Shown: positions 27,045-40,048 of the stretch, piece by piece | Layout of the letters: each line of letters opens with the position of its first letter | Numbering within the stretch: the stretch's first letter is position 1 | Origin: Rhodanobacter sp. | Lineage (GTDB): Bacteria; Pseudomonadota; Gammaproteobacteria; Xanthomonadales; Rhodanobacteraceae | NCBI GenBank assembly: GCA_004298045.1 | Contig: SCRM01000008.1 | Location: forward strand, 1-64,000 | Length of the DNA: 64,000 nt | Direction: 5' to 3' | Notes under the pieces: generated by a model | What the model was told of the DNA's origin: nothing | Database searches by the model: none | The model's input: only the letters and a program-made list of their open reading frames with translations | Program-made: the position numbers and the translations under genes

Positions 27045-28211
27045 TCACCCTGCAGGCAGCTCTGGCCGCAAACGCAAGCACCAGTCGTCACCAACTTGGC
27101 GTTGCTCGCTGAGCCGCAGGTGCCAACGCCGTGCCATGTCGGTCAGCGGCGGCAAGTTCAGCAACGGCCGCGCAGCATCGCCGAGCAGCACCGGCGCGAC
27201 ATACAACAACAACTCATCGACCAACCCGGCCGCAAACAGCGCGCCGCACAACCCCGGGCCCGACTCGACCTGCACCTCGTTGCAGGTACGGGCGGCAAGC
27301 ACGGCAAGGATCGCGCGCAAATCCAGCACGCCATCGGTTTCGGGAGTGTCGGCAAGCTCCACCTGCGAGAAACGCGTGTCGACCGGCAACGCAGCAGGCG
27401 CGTGCAGCACCAGCGTCGGCGCCTCGCCATCCAGCAGGTGGAAGCCCGCCGGTGTCCGTAACCGGCGATCCAGCACGACGCGCAAGGGGGGCACGAACGC
27501 CGGCGTCGACGCGGGAAGTGGCGTTGCCGCATGCGTCTGTTCGTTTTCCTGGTACCCCAGTGGCGTCAGCTCATCCGGCCGGACCGTGAGGCGCGGGTTA
27601 TCGGCCAGCACCGTGCCGCTGCCGGTAAGGATGGCGCTGCTGCGCGCACGCCAACGCTGCACATCGGCACGTGCCGCTGCACCGGTGATCCATTTCGACT
27701 CGCCATCGGCCAACGCGGTGCGCCCGTCAAGGCTCATTGCCAGCTTCACCCGCACCCATGGGCGACCGCGTTCGAGGCGGCTGAAAAACCCCACGTTGAG
27801 CTCGCGCGAGGCATCGCGCAGCAAACCGGTCTCTACTTCGATGCCGGCGGCACGCAGGCGCGCAAGCCCCTGCCCCGCCACTTTCGGATTGGAGTCCTCC
27901 GCCCCCACCACGACCCGCGCCACACTGGCCGCAATCAACGCATCCGCACACGGCGGCGTGCGCCCGAAATGCGAGCACGGTTCGAGCGTGACATACGCCG
28001 TCGCCCCGCGCGCCAGCGCATCGGCTGCGCGCAACGCATACACCTCGGCATGCGGCTCACCGGCACGCTGATGCCACCCCGTGCCGACCACCCGCTCGCC
28101 ATGCGCCAGCACGCAGCCCACGCGCGGGTTCGGCGTGGTCGTGTACAACCCGCGCGCGGCGAGACGCAATGCATGCGCCATGTGCAGGTGATCAAGGGTG
28201 GAAAAGCTCAT
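27045..28211 (-). CDS. ribD: Bifunctional riboflavin deaminase-reductase RibD
   Basis: A 388-residue two-domain enzyme for the second and third steps of riboflavin synthesis. The N-terminal deaminase (about 1-145) has the zinc motif HAEVYAL with PCSHFGRTPPC. The C-terminal reductase (about 150-388) has VKLAMSLDGRTA and GSGTVLADNPRLTVR. ATG 28211 gives the family start MAHALRLA shortly after. It lies downstream of valS on the same strand but 313 bases away, with no riboswitch in front of it, unlike ribE-ribB. Confidence 0.95.
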   Translation of the reverse strand: MSFSTLDHLHMAHALRLAARGLYTTTPNPRVGCVLAHGERVVGTGWHQRAGEPHAEVYALRAADALARGATAYVTLEPCSHFGRTPPCADALIAASVARVVVGAEDSNPKVAGQGLARLRAAGIEVETGLLRDASRELNVGFFSRLERGRPWVRVKLAMSLDGRTALADGESKWITGAAARADVQRWRARSSAILTGSGTVLADNPRLTVRPDELTPLGYQENEQTHAATPLPASTPAFVPPLRVVLDRRLRTPAGFHLLDGEAPTLVLHAPAALPVDTRFSQVELADTPETDGVLDLRAILAVLAARTCNEVQVESGPGLCGALFAAGLVDELLLYVAPVLLGDAARPLLNLPPLTDMARRWHLRLSEQRQVGDDWCLRLRPELPAG

Positions 28212-28524
28212 GCTGGAGACTGCGGCGAGAACGAGGTTTTGGATGATGTCACAGCGCAGTGCGCCGCGAGCGCCTTCCTCCAAGAGGATCTTCTTGCGGT
28301 CGGCGCCGCAGCAAACTGACTGCGTGCGCCCTCCGAGTGCGCCCGGTTGCCGCAAGGCCGCACCTTCGGAGATCAGGATTCATCCTGGCGGGCTGTTGGC
28401 GGAGCTGCCACCAGCATTTGAGCTGCATCCAACGCAGCCCCCCGGCTGGTGACGCAACCGCCCGTCGGGCTGAAATCCTACCCTCAAGGGGCGCCGCAGG
28501 ACGCGCGCCACCGACCTCCGCCCA
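28212..28524. other. Intergenic stretch between valS and ribD
   Basis: No gene is visible. On the minus strand this is the ribD leader. It contains decayed copies of the REP-like motif TTTCAGCCCGACGGGC (around 28460-28485) and a small palindrome CAGGATGAATCCTG. I see no clear promoter or riboswitch. Confidence 0.5.
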
Positions 28525-31356
28525 TCATCCCAGCTTCGCCGCCTGTTCGCGCAAGGCGGCGAGTTGGGTGTTCCAATCCGCGATGCGTTGGCGCTCTTGC
28601 GCGACGACTTCGGCCGGTGCGTGGGCGACGAAATTGGCGTTGCCGAGCTTGCCTTCGCACTTCTTGATTTCACCGGCGACGCGGGCGATTTCCTTGGCGA
28701 GGCGGGCTTTCTCGGCGTCGAGGTCGATCAGGCCGGCCAGCGGGATCAGCACGCGCAGCGAACCGACGACGGCCGCGGCGCTGGCCGGTTCGGCGGCGCT
28801 TGGCGTGATCCATTTCGGGGCTTCGGTACGCGCGAGGAAGGCGATCTGTTCGGCAAACTTCGTGGCACGCGTGCGGTCGCCGGCTTCGCCGTCGGCCAGC
28901 AGCAGCGGGATCACCTTGCCGGGCGCGATGTTCATTTCCGAGCGGATTTTCCGCACGCCGGAAAGCACCGCCTTGAACCACTCGATCTCCGCGGTGGCGG
29001 CGTCGTCGCGCGCGAACTCGTCAGCGCGCGGGTAGGGGCGCGCCAGCACGCCGCTTTCCGTGAGCGCGAGATGCGGCGCGACATCCTTCCAGATTTCCTC
29101 GGTGATGAACGGAATCACCGGATGCAGCGCGCGCAGCACGGCTTCCAGCACCACCAGCAGCGTGTACCGCGTCGATGCCGCGGCAGCTGCGTCATTGCCA
29201 TTCAACGCCGGCTTGGAAAGTTCGAGGAACCAGTCGCAATACTCGTTCCACACGAACTCGTACAGCGCCTGCGCCAAGTGGTCGAAGCGGTACGAGACGA
29301 AGTGCCCCTCGACCTCGGCCAGCGTCTGCGACAAGCGCGTCAGGATCCACCGCTCCGCCTCGGTCACCGGCTTTTTCGAATCCCCGATCCCGCATCCCGA
29401 ATCCCCGCTGTTGAGCAGCACGAACCGCGCGGCATTCCACAGCTTGTTGCAGAACGCCTTGTAGCCTTCCGCGCGCTTCAAATCGAAATTGATAGTGCGG
29501 CTGTAGCTGGCCAGCGCGGCGAAGGTGAAGCGCAGCGCGTCGGTGCCGATCGGCTTGATGCCGTCGGGATAGGTTTTGCGGATGCGCTTTTCGACCTTGT
29601 CGCGCACCTGCGGAATCAACAGCGATTTGGTCGACTTCGTCACCAGGGGTTCGAGCTCGATGCCGTCGATGAGGTCGAGCGGGTCGAGCGTGTTGCCCTT
29701 GGATTTGGACATCTTCTGGCCTTCGGCGTCGCGCACGATGGCGTTGATGTACACCTCGCGGAACGGCACCTCGCCGGTGAAGTACTTCGTGGTCATCACC
29801 ATCCGCGCGACCCAGAAGAAGATGATGTCGAAGCCGGTGACCAGCACCGCGCTGGGCAGGAACACCTTGTCGGTAGCCCAGTTGGCGACGGTGTCGCCGT
29901 GCGCGTTCTTCACCGGGCGATCGAGCGGCCAGCCGAGGGTGGAGAACGGCCACAGCGCGGAGCTGAACCAGGTATCCAGTACGTCTTCGTCTTGCCGTAG
30001 CGCGCCGACCGGCGCGGTAGCGGCGTGCGCGCGCGCGTCCGCCTCGTCCTCGCCGACGAAGATGTTGCCGGCCTCGTCGTACCACGCGGGAATCTGGTGG
30101 CCCCACCAGAGCTGGCGGCTGATGCACCAGTCCTGGATGTTGTCGAGCCAGTGCATGTAGGTGGTGGTCCAGTTTTCCGGCACGAACTTCACCGCGCCGG
30201 ACTGCACCGCGTCCAGCGCCGGTTCGGTGATGGCGCGGCGGCCGCCGGGGCGGCCATCCGGCAGGGTGTCGCGCGTCAGGTCGACAAACCACTGGTCGGT
30301 CAGCATCGGCTCGATCACTGCCTCCGAGCGCTGGCTCACCGGCACCTGCAGCTTGTGATCCTTGATCTCGACCAGGAGGCCGGCGGCGTCGAGGTCGGCC
30401 ACGATGCGCTTGCGTGCTTCGTAGCGGTCCAGCCCGCGGTATTTTTCCGGGCCGTTGGCGTTGACCTTGGCGCCCAGCGTGAAGATGGTGATCGGCGCGA
30501 ACCCGTGCCGCGCGCCCACGGCGTAGTCGTTGAAGTCGTGCGCCGGGGTGATCTTGACGCAGCCGGTGCCGAACTCGCGGTCGACGTATTCGTCGGCAAT
30601 GACCGGGATTTCGCGGCCAACCAGCGGCAGCATCAGTGTCTTGCCGACGAGGTGGGCGTAGCGCGCGTCTTCCGGATGCACCGCCACGGCGACGTCGCCG
30701 AGCATGGTTTCCGGGCGGGTGGTGGCGACCACCACGCTGTCCTTGCCATCGGTGGTGAGGTAGCGGATCGACCACATGTGGCCGTCGCGCTCGACGTTGT
30801 TCACTTCCAGATCGGACACCGCGGTGCCCAGCGCCGGGTCCCAGTTCACCAGGCGGTTGCCGCGATAGATGAGGCCGGCGCGGTACCACTCCACGAACAC
30901 CTTGCGCACGGCGGCCGAGAGGCCCTCGTCCATGGTGAAGCGTTCGCGCGACCAGTCGGCGGCCACGCCGAGCCGGCGCATCTGGTGGGTGATGGTGGAG
31001 CCGGACTGCTCTTTCCACTGCCACACGCGGTCGACGAATGCCTTGCGCCCAAGGTCGTGGCGCGTCTTGCCTTCGGTCGCGAGCTGGTTCTCGACGATCT
31101 TCTGGGTGGCAATGCCGGCGTGGTCGGTGCCCACCTGCCACAGCGTGTTCAGGCCGCGCATGCGCTGGTGGCGCACCAGCATGTCCATCACCGTCTGCTG
31201 GAACGCGTGCCCCATGTGCAGCGTGCCGGTGACGTTCGGCGGCGGCAGCAGGATGCAGTACGGATCGCCATGGCCGGACGGCTTGAACGCGCCGCTGGCC
31301 TCCCAGCGCGCATACCAGCGGGACTCGATCTCGGCGGGTTCGAAACTCTTTTCCAT
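28525..31356 (-). CDS. valS: Valyl-tRNA synthetase
   Basis: A 943-residue class Ia synthetase that charges tRNA-Val and edits threonine. The HIGH motif is TGTLHMGH near residue 45, the KMSKS motif is KMSKSKGN near 548, and the C-terminal coiled coil ([21 protein letters not shown]) is intact. The length is normal. Oddly, residues about 648-660 ([13 protein letters not shown]) are encoded by a perfect example of the GGGATTC dispersed repeat at 29380-29412, falling in a surface loop that varies between species. The gene is transcribed toward ribD and away from pyrF. Confidence 0.97.
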   Translation of the reverse strand: MEKSFEPAEIESRWYARWEASGAFKPSGHGDPYCILLPPPNVTGTLHMGHAFQQTVMDMLVRHQRMRGLNTLWQVGTDHAGIATQKIVENQLATEGKTRHDLGRKAFVDRVWQWKEQSGSTITHQMRRLGVAADWSRERFTMDEGLSAAVRKVFVEWYRAGLIYRGNRLVNWDPALGTAVSDLEVNNVERDGHMWSIRYLTTDGKDSVVVATTRPETMLGDVAVAVHPEDARYAHLVGKTLMLPLVGREIPVIADEYVDREFGTGCVKITPAHDFNDYAVGARHGFAPITIFTLGAKVNANGPEKYRGLDRYEARKRIVADLDAAGLLVEIKDHKLQVPVSQRSEAVIEPMLTDQWFVDLTRDTLPDGRPGGRRAITEPALDAVQSGAVKFVPENWTTTYMHWLDNIQDWCISRQLWWGHQIPAWYDEAGNIFVGEDEADARAHAATAPVGALRQDEDVLDTWFSSALWPFSTLGWPLDRPVKNAHGDTVANWATDKVFLPSAVLVTGFDIIFFWVARMVMTTKYFTGEVPFREVYINAIVRDAEGQKMSKSKGNTLDPLDLIDGIELEPLVTKSTKSLLIPQVRDKVEKRIRKTYPDGIKPIGTDALRFTFAALASYSRTINFDLKRAEGYKAFCNKLWNAARFVLLNSGDSGCGIGDSKKPVTEAERWILTRLSQTLAEVEGHFVSYRFDHLAQALYEFVWNEYCDWFLELSKPALNGNDAAAAASTRYTLLVVLEAVLRALHPVIPFITEEIWKDVAPHLALTESGVLARPYPRADEFARDDAATAEIEWFKAVLSGVRKIRSEMNIAPGKVIPLLLADGEAGDRTRATKFAEQIAFLARTEAPKWITPSAAEPASAAAVVGSLRVLIPLAGLIDLDAEKARLAKEIARVAGEIKKCEGKLGNANFVAHAPAEVVAQERQRIADWNTQLAALREQAAKLG

Positions 31357-31440
31357 GGGCTGGCGCGCGCGGCAATGACGAAACGGCCATTGTAGGGGCG
31401 CGCCCGCAGTGCACCAAAGGTGCGTGTGGCGATACTGCCG

Positions 31441-31585
31441 GAATTGGGGATACGGGATTCGGAATTTGGAAGAGCGGTAAACGGCGAGGAAGGCACTTTC
31501 GTGGGTCGGGCTTCAGCCCGACAGATGCCGCACGTACCGAAACCGCGTCGCTGGCGAAACCTGTGTCGGGCTTCAACCCGACACG
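31441..31585. repeat. GGGATTC repeat arm plus two REP-like palindromes
   Basis: Between valS and pyrF. A GGGATAC/GGGATTC arm (31447-31469) is followed by two palindromes: GTCGGGCTTCAGCCCGAC at about 31505-31522 and GTCGGGCTTCAACCCGAC at about 31565-31582. These two motifs recur across the window. Confidence 0.75.
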
Positions 31586-31598
31586 CGGGCGCCAAAAT

Positions 31599-32411
31599 TC
31601 AGCGGTGCGCGTTGATGGCGTCGCGCAGTTGCGTGGTGGCGGTGCGCGCGGCTTGCGCGAAATCCTCGCCGTGACCGGCGTAGAGGATGGCGCGCGAGGA
31701 GCTGATGACTAGGCCGGTGCCGTTGGTTGTAAGGCCGTGGTGCAGCACGGCGGCCACGTCGCCGCCTTGCGCGCCGATGCCGGGCACCAGGAGCGGCATG
31801 TCGCCCGCCACGGCGCGCACCTTGCCCAGTTCCTCCGGCCAGGTCGCTCCGGTCACCAGCAGGCAGTTGCCGTGCGCGTCCCATTTCGCCGCGATGGTTT
31901 CCGCCACGCGCAGGTAGAGCGGCGCGCCACCGCAATCCAGCGCCTGGAAATCCGCGCCGCCCGGGTTCGAGGTGCGGCACAGGAGCACCACGCCCTTGTC
32001 CGCGTGCTCGAGAAACGGTGCGATGGAGTCGTACCCGAGATACGGGTTGGCGGTGACCGCATCGGCGCCGTACCGCTCGAACGCCTCGATCGCATAGCGC
32101 TGTGCGGTCGAACCGATGTCGCCGCGCTTCGCGTCCAGGATCACCGGCACCCCGGGGTGTTTTTCGTGGATGTGCGCAATCAGCCGTTCCAGCACGCCTT
32201 CGGCACGCAAGGCGGCAAAGTGCGCAATCTGCGGCTTGAACGCGCACACCAGATCGGCGGTGGCGTCGACGATCGCGGCGCAGAAGTCGAACACCGCCTC
32301 CGGCTTGCCTGCGAGGTGCACCGGGAACTTTGCCGGATCAGGATCCAGCCCCACGCACACCAGCGAGTGGTTGCGCTGCCACGCGTGCTGCAGGGATTGC
32401 ATGAAGTGCAT
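31599..32411 (-). CDS. pyrF: Orotidine 5'-phosphate decarboxylase (type 2)
   Basis: A 270-residue enzyme for the last step of UMP synthesis. The catalytic motif is [11 protein letters not shown], and VCVGLDPDP and [11 protein letters not shown] are present. The longer length and this motif context place it with the mycobacterial-type (type 2) decarboxylases common in xanthomonads and actinobacteria, rather than with the 245-residue E. coli type. ATG 32411 gives MHFMQSL; ATG 32402, three codons on, is possible. A repeat hairpin fills the gap to ettA and abuts this start. Confidence 0.93.
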   Translation of the reverse strand: MHFMQSLQHAWQRNHSLVCVGLDPDPAKFPVHLAGKPEAVFDFCAAIVDATADLVCAFKPQIAHFAALRAEGVLERLIAHIHEKHPGVPVILDAKRGDIGSTAQRYAIEAFERYGADAVTANPYLGYDSIAPFLEHADKGVVLLCRTSNPGGADFQALDCGGAPLYLRVAETIAAKWDAHGNCLLVTGATWPEELGKVRAVAGDMPLLVPGIGAQGGDVAAVLHHGLTTNGTGLVISSSRAILYAGHGEDFAQAARTATTQLRDAINAHR

Positions 32412-32420
32412 TGGAAAACC

Positions 32421-32515
32421 TCGGGATTCGGGATGCGGGATTCGAGATTGGACAAAGCGGCGACCCGCGAGCTTTTCGCCCTGCCGCATCCCCAATTCCG
32501 CATCCCGAATCCCGG
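32421..32515. repeat. Hairpin-type dispersed repeat with GGGATTC arms
   Basis: Left arm GGGATTCGGGATGCGGGATT (32423 on) and right arm GCATCCCGAATCCCGG (up to 32515) face each other around a spacer AAAGCGGCGACCCGCGAGC. A very similar unit, with the same arm order and a related spacer, occurs at 35628-35719. It forms the whole ettA-pyrF gap. Confidence 0.75.
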
Positions 32516-32518
32516 CTT

Positions 32519-34177
<1,659 letters not shown>

Positions 34178-34360
34178 GGCGGCTCCGACAAGGCAGGGGC
34201 GGAGCGGTCAGACGATGCGACCGCAAAGCCGGGCATTGTAGCGTGATCGCGCCACGTTCGTGGCCGTATGTGCCGGCAACACGCCGGGTTCGGTGGTCGC
34301 CCGCGCACGCGGGCGCTACACTTTCGAATCCTGCTTTTCCACCACCCGACCGAGGTCAGC

Positions 34361-35614
34361 ATGTTTCCGAAGGACGTCACGCTTGCCAGCTACGACCCTG
34401 AACTGGCCCAGGCCATCGCCGACGAGGGCCGCCGTCAGGAAGACCATGTCGAGCTGATCGCCTCGGAAAACTACGCGAGTCCGGCGGTGATGGAGGCGCA
34501 GGGCTCCAAGCTCACCAACAAGTACGCCGAAGGCTACCCCGGCCACCGCTACTACGGTGGTTGCCAGTACGTGGACGTGGCCGAGCGCTTGGCGATCGAG
34601 CGAGTGAAGAAGCTGTTCGACTGCGACTACGCCAATGTGCAGCCGCATTCCGGCTCGCAGGCCAATCAGGCGGTGTATCTCGCGCTGCTGCAGCCGGGCG
34701 ACACCATCCTCGGCATGAGCCTCGCGCACGGTGGCCACCTCACCCACGGCGCGAAGGTCAACGTTTCCGGCAAGCTGTTCCACTCGGTGCAGTACGGCGT
34801 CAACGCCGAAGGCCTGGTGGACTACGACGAGGTCGAGCGCCTTGCGGTGGAAAACAAGCCGAAGATGATCGTGGCCGGGTTCTCTGCCTATTCGCAGGTG
34901 ATGGACTGGGCACGCTTCCGCGCCATTGCCGACAAGGTCGGGGCTTTCCTGTTCGTGGACATGGCGCACGTTGCCGGCCTCGTGGCCGCCGGCGTCTACC
35001 CGAGCCCGCTGCCGCATGCGCACGTGGTCACCACCACCACCCACAAGACCCTGCGCGGCCCGCGCGGCGGCGTGATCCTCGCCAAGGGCGCCGGCGAGGA
35101 GATCGAGAAGAAACTGCAATCCATCGTGTTCCCCGGCATCCAGGGCGGCCCGCTGATGCACGTCATCGCCGCCAAGGCGGTGGCCTTCAAGGAAGCGCTG
35201 GAGCCAGCGTTCAAGACCTACCAGCAGCAGGTGGCGAAGAACGCCAAGGCAATGGCGAAGACGATCATGGCGCGCGGCTACAAGATCGTTTCCGGCGGCA
35301 CCGAGGATCACCTCATGCTGATCGACCTGATCGCCAAGGGCCTCACCGGCAAGGCGGCCGAAGCGGCACTGGGCAAGGCGCACATCACGGTCAACAAGAA
35401 CGCCGTGCCGAACGACCCGCAAAAGCCGTTCGTCACCTCCGGCCTGCGCGTCGGCACCCCGGCCGTCACCACCCGCGGCTACAAGGAAGCCGACTGCATC
35501 GAACTCGCCGGCTGGATCTGCGACGTGCTCGACGACATGGAGAACGAAACCGTCCTTGCTACCGTGCGCGAGAAAGTCGTCGCCCAGTGCAGGAAATTCC
35601 CGGTGTATGGCTGA
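34361..35614 (+). CDS. glyA: Serine hydroxymethyltransferase
   Basis: A 417-residue PLP enzyme interconverting serine and glycine with tetrahydrofolate. The PLP lysine is in [25 protein letters not shown] and [11 protein letters not shown] are also intact. The length matches E. coli GlyA exactly. ATG 34361 has GAGG seven bases upstream. Followed by nrdR, an order also seen in other xanthomonads and enterics. Confidence 0.98.
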   Translation: MFPKDVTLASYDPELAQAIADEGRRQEDHVELIASENYASPAVMEAQGSKLTNKYAEGYPGHRYYGGCQYVDVAERLAIERVKKLFDCDYANVQPHSGSQANQAVYLALLQPGDTILGMSLAHGGHLTHGAKVNVSGKLFHSVQYGVNAEGLVDYDEVERLAVENKPKMIVAGFSAYSQVMDWARFRAIADKVGAFLFVDMAHVAGLVAAGVYPSPLPHAHVVTTTTHKTLRGPRGGVILAKGAGEEIEKKLQSIVFPGIQGGPLMHVIAAKAVAFKEALEPAFKTYQQQVAKNAKAMAKTIMARGYKIVSGGTEDHLMLIDLIAKGLTGKAAEAALGKAHITVNKNAVPNDPQKPFVTSGLRVGTPAVTTRGYKEADCIELAGWICDVLDDMENETVLATVREKVVAQCRKFPVYG

Positions 35615-35627
35615 GGAGCCGGGATTC

Positions 35628-35719
35628 GGGATACGGGATGGGGGATTTGGCAAAGCCTGAACCCCGCGAGTCCACGGCTCTTTCGAATCCCGAATCCCCC
35701 ATCCCGAATCCCGCCCCCA
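35628..35719. repeat. Hairpin-type dispersed repeat with GGGATTC arms
   Basis: Arm GGGATTCGGGATACGGGATG (35633 on), spacer containing CAAAGCCTGAACCCCGCGAG, then opposed arm ATCCCGAATCCCCCATCCCG up to 35717. It fills the glyA-nrdR gap and runs up to the nrdR start codon without a visible ribosome site. Confidence 0.78.
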
Positions 35720-35720
35720 A

Positions 35721-36245
35721 ATGCATTGTCCCTTCTGCCAGCACGAAGACACCCGCGTGATCGACTCGCGGCTCACCGAGGACGGTTCCACCGTGCGGCG
35801 AAGGCGCGAGTGTCCGGCGTGCGGGGAGCGCTTCAATACCTTCGAGACGGCGGAGCTCAAGCTGCCGACGATCGTGAAGAGCGGCGAGCGGCGCGAATCG
35901 TTTGACGAGCGCAAGTTGCGCACGAGTTTCGAGCGCGCGCTGCAGAAGCGCCCGGTGGCGAGCAGCGATGTGGACAACGCCGTGCACGAGGTCATCAAGG
36001 ACCTGCGCAAGAGCGGCGAGCGCGAGCTGCCGTCGCGCCAGATCGGCGAGCTGGTGATGCGCGAGCTGAAGAAACTCGACCAGGTGGCCTACGTGCGCTT
36101 CGCCTCGGTGTATCGCAAGTTCGAGGACGTGCAGGCGTTTCGCGAGGAGATCGAAAAACTCGAACGCGACCCGCCCGAGCTCGAACGCCTGCAGCTCTCG
36201 CTGCTCGGTGGCGCCGCCGCGCCGCCGCGTCGGTCGAAAAGCTGA
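35721..36245 (+). CDS. nrdR: Transcriptional repressor NrdR
   Basis: A 174-residue ATP/dATP-sensing repressor of ribonucleotide reductase genes. The N-terminal zinc ribbon has Cys3/Cys6 and Cys31/Cys34 (CPFC...CPAC), followed by the ATP-cone domain (about residues 49-140; [16 protein letters not shown]). It is slightly longer than E. coli NrdR (149) because of a charged C-terminal tail. ATG 35721 directly follows a GAATCCC repeat arm, and no clear ribosome site is seen. Confidence 0.97.
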   Translation: MHCPFCQHEDTRVIDSRLTEDGSTVRRRRECPACGERFNTFETAELKLPTIVKSGERRESFDERKLRTSFERALQKRPVASSDVDNAVHEVIKDLRKSGERELPSRQIGELVMRELKKLDQVAYVRFASVYRKFEDVQAFREEIEKLERDPPELERLQLSLLGGAAAPPRRSKS

Positions 36246-36478
36246 CTCCGCCCTGGCACGGGCGGCATAACACCATTGATCGCGTGGAACCGGTTTCGAT
36301 CCGCCGCACGCAGCGGCGCGCGAGAAACCGGCGGGCTGAAGCCCGCCCCACGAAACCGCGCCTGTGCCACCGTGGGTCGGGATTCACCCCCACAAGCTTC
36401 CAGCAGGAAACCGACGACGTGGCGCCTCGAAGCCGCCCCAGCCGTTTGGGCTGAGGTGGCAAGTCGCGAGGGCAGCTG
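36246..36478. repeat. REP-like palindromes between nrdR and lgt
   Basis: Two imperfect palindromes, CGGGCTGAAGCCCG (about 36328-36345) and GTGGGTCGGGATTCACCCCCAC (36371-36392), fill this convergent gap. They may fold as transcript ends. No gene is visible. Confidence 0.6.
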
Positions 36479-37369
36479 TTACGCCGCCTGCTCCGCCAGC
36501 GGCGGCACCGGGGCGCGACGGGAGAGCCACAGCAGCCACAGGCCCACGGCGATCAGCGGCAACGAGAGGATCTGGCCCATGGTCACCCAGCCAAAGGCGA
36601 GGTAGCCCAGCTGGACGTCGGGCAGGCGCACGAATTCGATGGCGAAGCGAAAGCACCCGTAGAGCAGCGCGAACAGACCGGAAACGAGATACCGCCGGCG
36701 CGGTTTCAGCGACACCACCCACAGCACGGCGAACAAGACCACGCCTTCGAGCAGCATTTCGTACAGCTGCGATGGGTGGCGCACCAACCCGCCCCACTGC
36801 GCAAGTTGTGCTTGCAGCGCCGGGTGTGCGGCAGCGTAGGCCACGTCCTCGCCGTGCGCCCCGGGGAAGATCATGCCCCACGGCAGCGTGGTCGGCTTGC
36901 CCCACAGCTCGCCATTGATGAAGTTGCCGAGGCGCCCGAGGCCAAGACCGATCGGCACCATCGGCGCCACGAAATCCACGGTGTCGAAAAAGTGCAGCAG
37001 GTGCCGCCGCGACCACCACAGGCCGACCGCAAGCACGCCCAGCAGGCCGCCGTGGAAACTCATGCCGCCGTCCCAGACGCGGAACAAAGCGAGCGGATCG
37101 GTCCAGATCCAGCGCAGGCCGCCGGCGTAATAAAACAGCATGTAGCCCACGCGGCCGCCAACGATGACGCCCATCATCGCGTAGAAAAACAGGTCGCTCA
37201 CCGCCTCGCGCCCCACCGGCAGCCGCCCCTTGCGGCGGCGGTATTCGCCGAGGAACACGGCGGCGAAAAAGCCGGCGAGATACATGAGCCCGTACCAATG
37301 CACCTGCACCGGGCCAAGATGGAAAGCGACGGGGTCAATCGCGTCGACGAAAGGCTGCAACATGGACAT
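36479..37369 (-). CDS. lgt: Prolipoprotein diacylglyceryl transferase
   Basis: A 296-residue inner-membrane enzyme that attaches diacylglycerol to the lipobox cysteine of prolipoproteins, the first step of lipoprotein maturation. It has the family signature [13 protein letters not shown] and the MSFHGGLLG segment with the catalytic-region His, plus about seven membrane helices. The ATG lies after a stretch rich in purines on the minus strand. Convergent with nrdR; divergent from the S9 peptidase. Confidence 0.97.
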   Translation of the reverse strand: MSMLQPFVDAIDPVAFHLGPVQVHWYGLMYLAGFFAAVFLGEYRRRKGRLPVGREAVSDLFFYAMMGVIVGGRVGYMLFYYAGGLRWIWTDPLALFRVWDGGMSFHGGLLGVLAVGLWWSRRHLLHFFDTVDFVAPMVPIGLGLGRLGNFINGELWGKPTTLPWGMIFPGAHGEDVAYAAAHPALQAQLAQWGGLVRHPSQLYEMLLEGVVLFAVLWVVSLKPRRRYLVSGLFALLYGCFRFAIEFVRLPDVQLGYLAFGWVTMGQILSLPLIAVGLWLLWLSRRAPVPPLAEQAA

Positions 37370-37593
37370 GGGTACGCGAAAACCGAAACGCCAAGGCTAT
37401 GCGTGTGGGCGGCACCAACGCAAGCCGGCGACAACCTGCCGCGATACCGATCAGGATGCCGCGCAAGGGCTTGCGCGAGGTAATCGCACGTCATTGCGCC
37501 GTACCGGCGACTGCCGGTTACACTGCACCACGCACCGCGCGCACCGGTACTGGGGGGTATCTGCCGCGGCTGCCCAACCAGGGGGAAACACGG

Positions 37594-39555
37594 ATGAAAT
37601 TCTCGTACACCGTGCGTGTCGCGCTGATCGCGGCGTGCCTGTCGATGCCGACCATCACGCTTGCCGTCGAACCAGTCCCCGTCGCGGATTTCGCGCGGCA
37701 CGCCAACCTGTCGATGCCGCGGCTGTCGCCGGATGGCCAGTACATTGCCGTGCGTTCCGACGATGGCGACAACCACGCGCTGGTGATTTTCCGCGTCGCC
37801 GACATGAGCAAGCCGGTGAGCATGTTGCGCCTGCCCAAATACGAACTGCCCGCCGACGTTGCCTGGGTCAGCGCGACCCGACTGGTGGTGGAAAAAGCCA
37901 AGCAGTTCGGCTCGCTCGATGCACCGATGCGCACCGGCGAGATCCTCGCCACCGATGTGGACGGCACCCATCAGGATTACCTCTACGGCTACCAGTCGGG
38001 ACTCGGCAGCCGCGGCGACACGCGGCAGGCCGACCACGGCTTCGGTACCGTCGCCAGCCTGCCGCCCACGGCCAACGGCCATTTCTATCTCGATGCCGCC
38101 ACCTGGAACCGCGACGGCCAAAGCGTGCTGTACGACGTCGACGCGGTGAAAAACGCGCGGCGCCTGATCGCCGAGATCGGCGTCGGCGGCATGAGCTTCC
38201 TGGTCACGCCAGACGGCAAGGCGCAATTCGCGTTCGGCACCGACGACCACTCCGAACACGTGGCCTATCGCAACCTCGGCAACCACTGGGCCAAGCTCGA
38301 CCCGGCCCAGACCGGCAAATTCTTCGCGCCGTTCGCCACCGCGCCGGATGGTCGGCACATCTACGCCATGGTCGGCCAGAACGGCGGCCCCACCGAGTTG
38401 GTCGAACAGTTGCCCGATGGCAATGACCGCTCGGTGCTGGCAAAAGACGCCTTCGGCAACGTGCACGACACACAATGGACGGCACCACCGCGCCAGCCAT
38501 TTGCCGTCACCCCCGCCACCGGCACTCCGCAACCGATCTACACCGCACCGAACTTGCCGGCGGCAAAGTTGCACATGGCGATCAGCCAGAAGTTTCCCGG
38601 CGAGTCCGTCGACTTCATCGACTTCAGCGAGGACGGCAAGGAGCTCCTGTTCAGCGTGGACAGCGACCGCGACCCCGGCACCTATTACCTGATCGATACC
38701 GACCATTACAAAGTGCGCAAGCTGTTCGCCGCCGCGCCGTGGATCAACCCGGCACAAATGGCTGAGCGCATACCCATGCGGTTCAGGGCCGACGACGGGC
38801 TGGAACTCGAAGCCATCCTCACGGTGCCGAACGGTGTCGCCATGCACGACCTGCCGATGGTGCTGCTGCCGCACGGCGGCCCGCACGGGCCGAGCGACAC
38901 CTGGGGGTTCGATGCCGACGCCCAATTCCTTGCCAACCGCGGTTACCTGGTGCTGCAGGTCAACTACCGCGGCTCCGGCGGCCGCGGCGTGAATTTCGAG
39001 CAGGCGGGTTACCTCAAGTGGGGCACCCGCATCCAGCAGGATCTGATCGACGGCGTGCAGTGGGCCGAAGCGCAGCACTATGCCGATCCGGCCCGCGTGT
39101 GCGTGTACGGCGGCAGCTTCGGCGGTTACTCCGCGCTGATGTCGGTGATCCGCGCACCGCAGCTGTTCAAATGCGCGATCGGCTATGCCGGCATCTACGA
39201 CCTGCCGATGATGTACGAGAAAGGCGACATTCGTGAGCGCGCTGCGGGCCGCAGCTATCTCACCACCGTGATCGGCAAGGATGACGCCGCGCTCGCCGCC
39301 AACTCGCCCGACCGGCTCGCCAGCCAGATCGGCGTGCCGGTACTGCTGATCCACGGCAAGGCCGACCAGCGCGCGCCGTTCGCGCAAGCCAAGGCGATGC
39401 GGGCCGCGCTCGACGCCGCGCACAAGCCGTACGAGTGGCTGGCAAAATCCGACGAGGGCCACGGCTTCTACAATGAAGCCAACAACATCGAGCGACTGGA
39501 CACGATGCAGGCGTTTCTCGCCAAGTACATCGGCAAGGGCGCCGCAGCACCGTGA
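37594..39555 (+). CDS. Secreted S9-family prolyl oligopeptidase-like peptidase
   Basis: A 653-residue serine peptidase with a signal peptide (residues 1-24, ending TLAVEP). The beta-propeller part starts with RLSPDGQYIAVRS. The C-terminal alpha/beta-hydrolase has Ser about 508 in GGSFGGYS, Asp about 591 (HGKADQRAP) and His about 623 (DEGHGF). GGGGGAAACACGG precedes ATG 37594. It is related to, but not close to, the enzyme at 255-2402. The next gene downstream is a TonB-dependent receptor, and a POT peptide transporter follows at 43810, so it probably breaks down extracellular or periplasmic peptides. Confidence 0.93.
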   Translation: MKFSYTVRVALIAACLSMPTITLAVEPVPVADFARHANLSMPRLSPDGQYIAVRSDDGDNHALVIFRVADMSKPVSMLRLPKYELPADVAWVSATRLVVEKAKQFGSLDAPMRTGEILATDVDGTHQDYLYGYQSGLGSRGDTRQADHGFGTVASLPPTANGHFYLDAATWNRDGQSVLYDVDAVKNARRLIAEIGVGGMSFLVTPDGKAQFAFGTDDHSEHVAYRNLGNHWAKLDPAQTGKFFAPFATAPDGRHIYAMVGQNGGPTELVEQLPDGNDRSVLAKDAFGNVHDTQWTAPPRQPFAVTPATGTPQPIYTAPNLPAAKLHMAISQKFPGESVDFIDFSEDGKELLFSVDSDRDPGTYYLIDTDHYKVRKLFAAAPWINPAQMAERIPMRFRADDGLELEAILTVPNGVAMHDLPMVLLPHGGPHGPSDTWGFDADAQFLANRGYLVLQVNYRGSGGRGVNFEQAGYLKWGTRIQQDLIDGVQWAEAQHYADPARVCVYGGSFGGYSALMSVIRAPQLFKCAIGYAGIYDLPMMYEKGDIRERAAGRSYLTTVIGKDDAALAANSPDRLASQIGVPVLLIHGKADQRAPFAQAKAMRAALDAAHKPYEWLAKSDEGHGFYNEANNIERLDTMQAFLAKYIGKGAAAP

Positions 39556-40048
39556 TCCGTGGCTTCGTGGATCGGACTTCATCCCGACCGGGTCTTGGCG
39601 GCGCGGTCGGGCCGAAGCCCGACCCACGGAAGTCACGCTGCTTGCCACGGGCTCTACCAAATCCCGGAGCCCGAATCCCACCTCCAGGCTCGTCGGGCTG
39701 AAGCCTGACCTACAGAAGTTCCATTGCTTGCCGCGAGCGGTTTTACCGCCTCCCGCATCCCCCATCACGGCCACGGCAAACGCTCTCCCCATCCTCCATT
39801 TTCGACCTCCAATTTCCCGCTCGTCGCAAGCTTTCGGACTCGGGACTCCGCCCGAAAAACCGCGTCGTCAATCCCTTGCGCAATTGCAAAGATTTGCTTA
39901 AGGTCGCCGCCACATCGTCTCTCCCCCAAGCCTGACGATGCCGTGGTGCGCCAGCCCTCCCCAGGCACGGCGCACCGTTCCCAAGATCCCACCTGCCGCC
40001 GCTCGGCGCCGGCAGCACGGGACGTTTGTGCTCGGAGTTTTCCCCATA
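39556..40048. repeat. Cluster of REP-like and GGGATTC-type repeats
   Basis: This 493-base gap contains three REP-like palindromes: CGGACTTCATCCCG (about 39572), GGTCGGGCCGAAGCCCGACC (about 39607-39626) and CGTCGGGCTGAAGCCTGACC (about 39690). It also holds GGGATTC-type arms (about 39660 and 39758). The last 150 bases are the receptor leader; no gene or clear promoter was seen. Confidence 0.7.
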
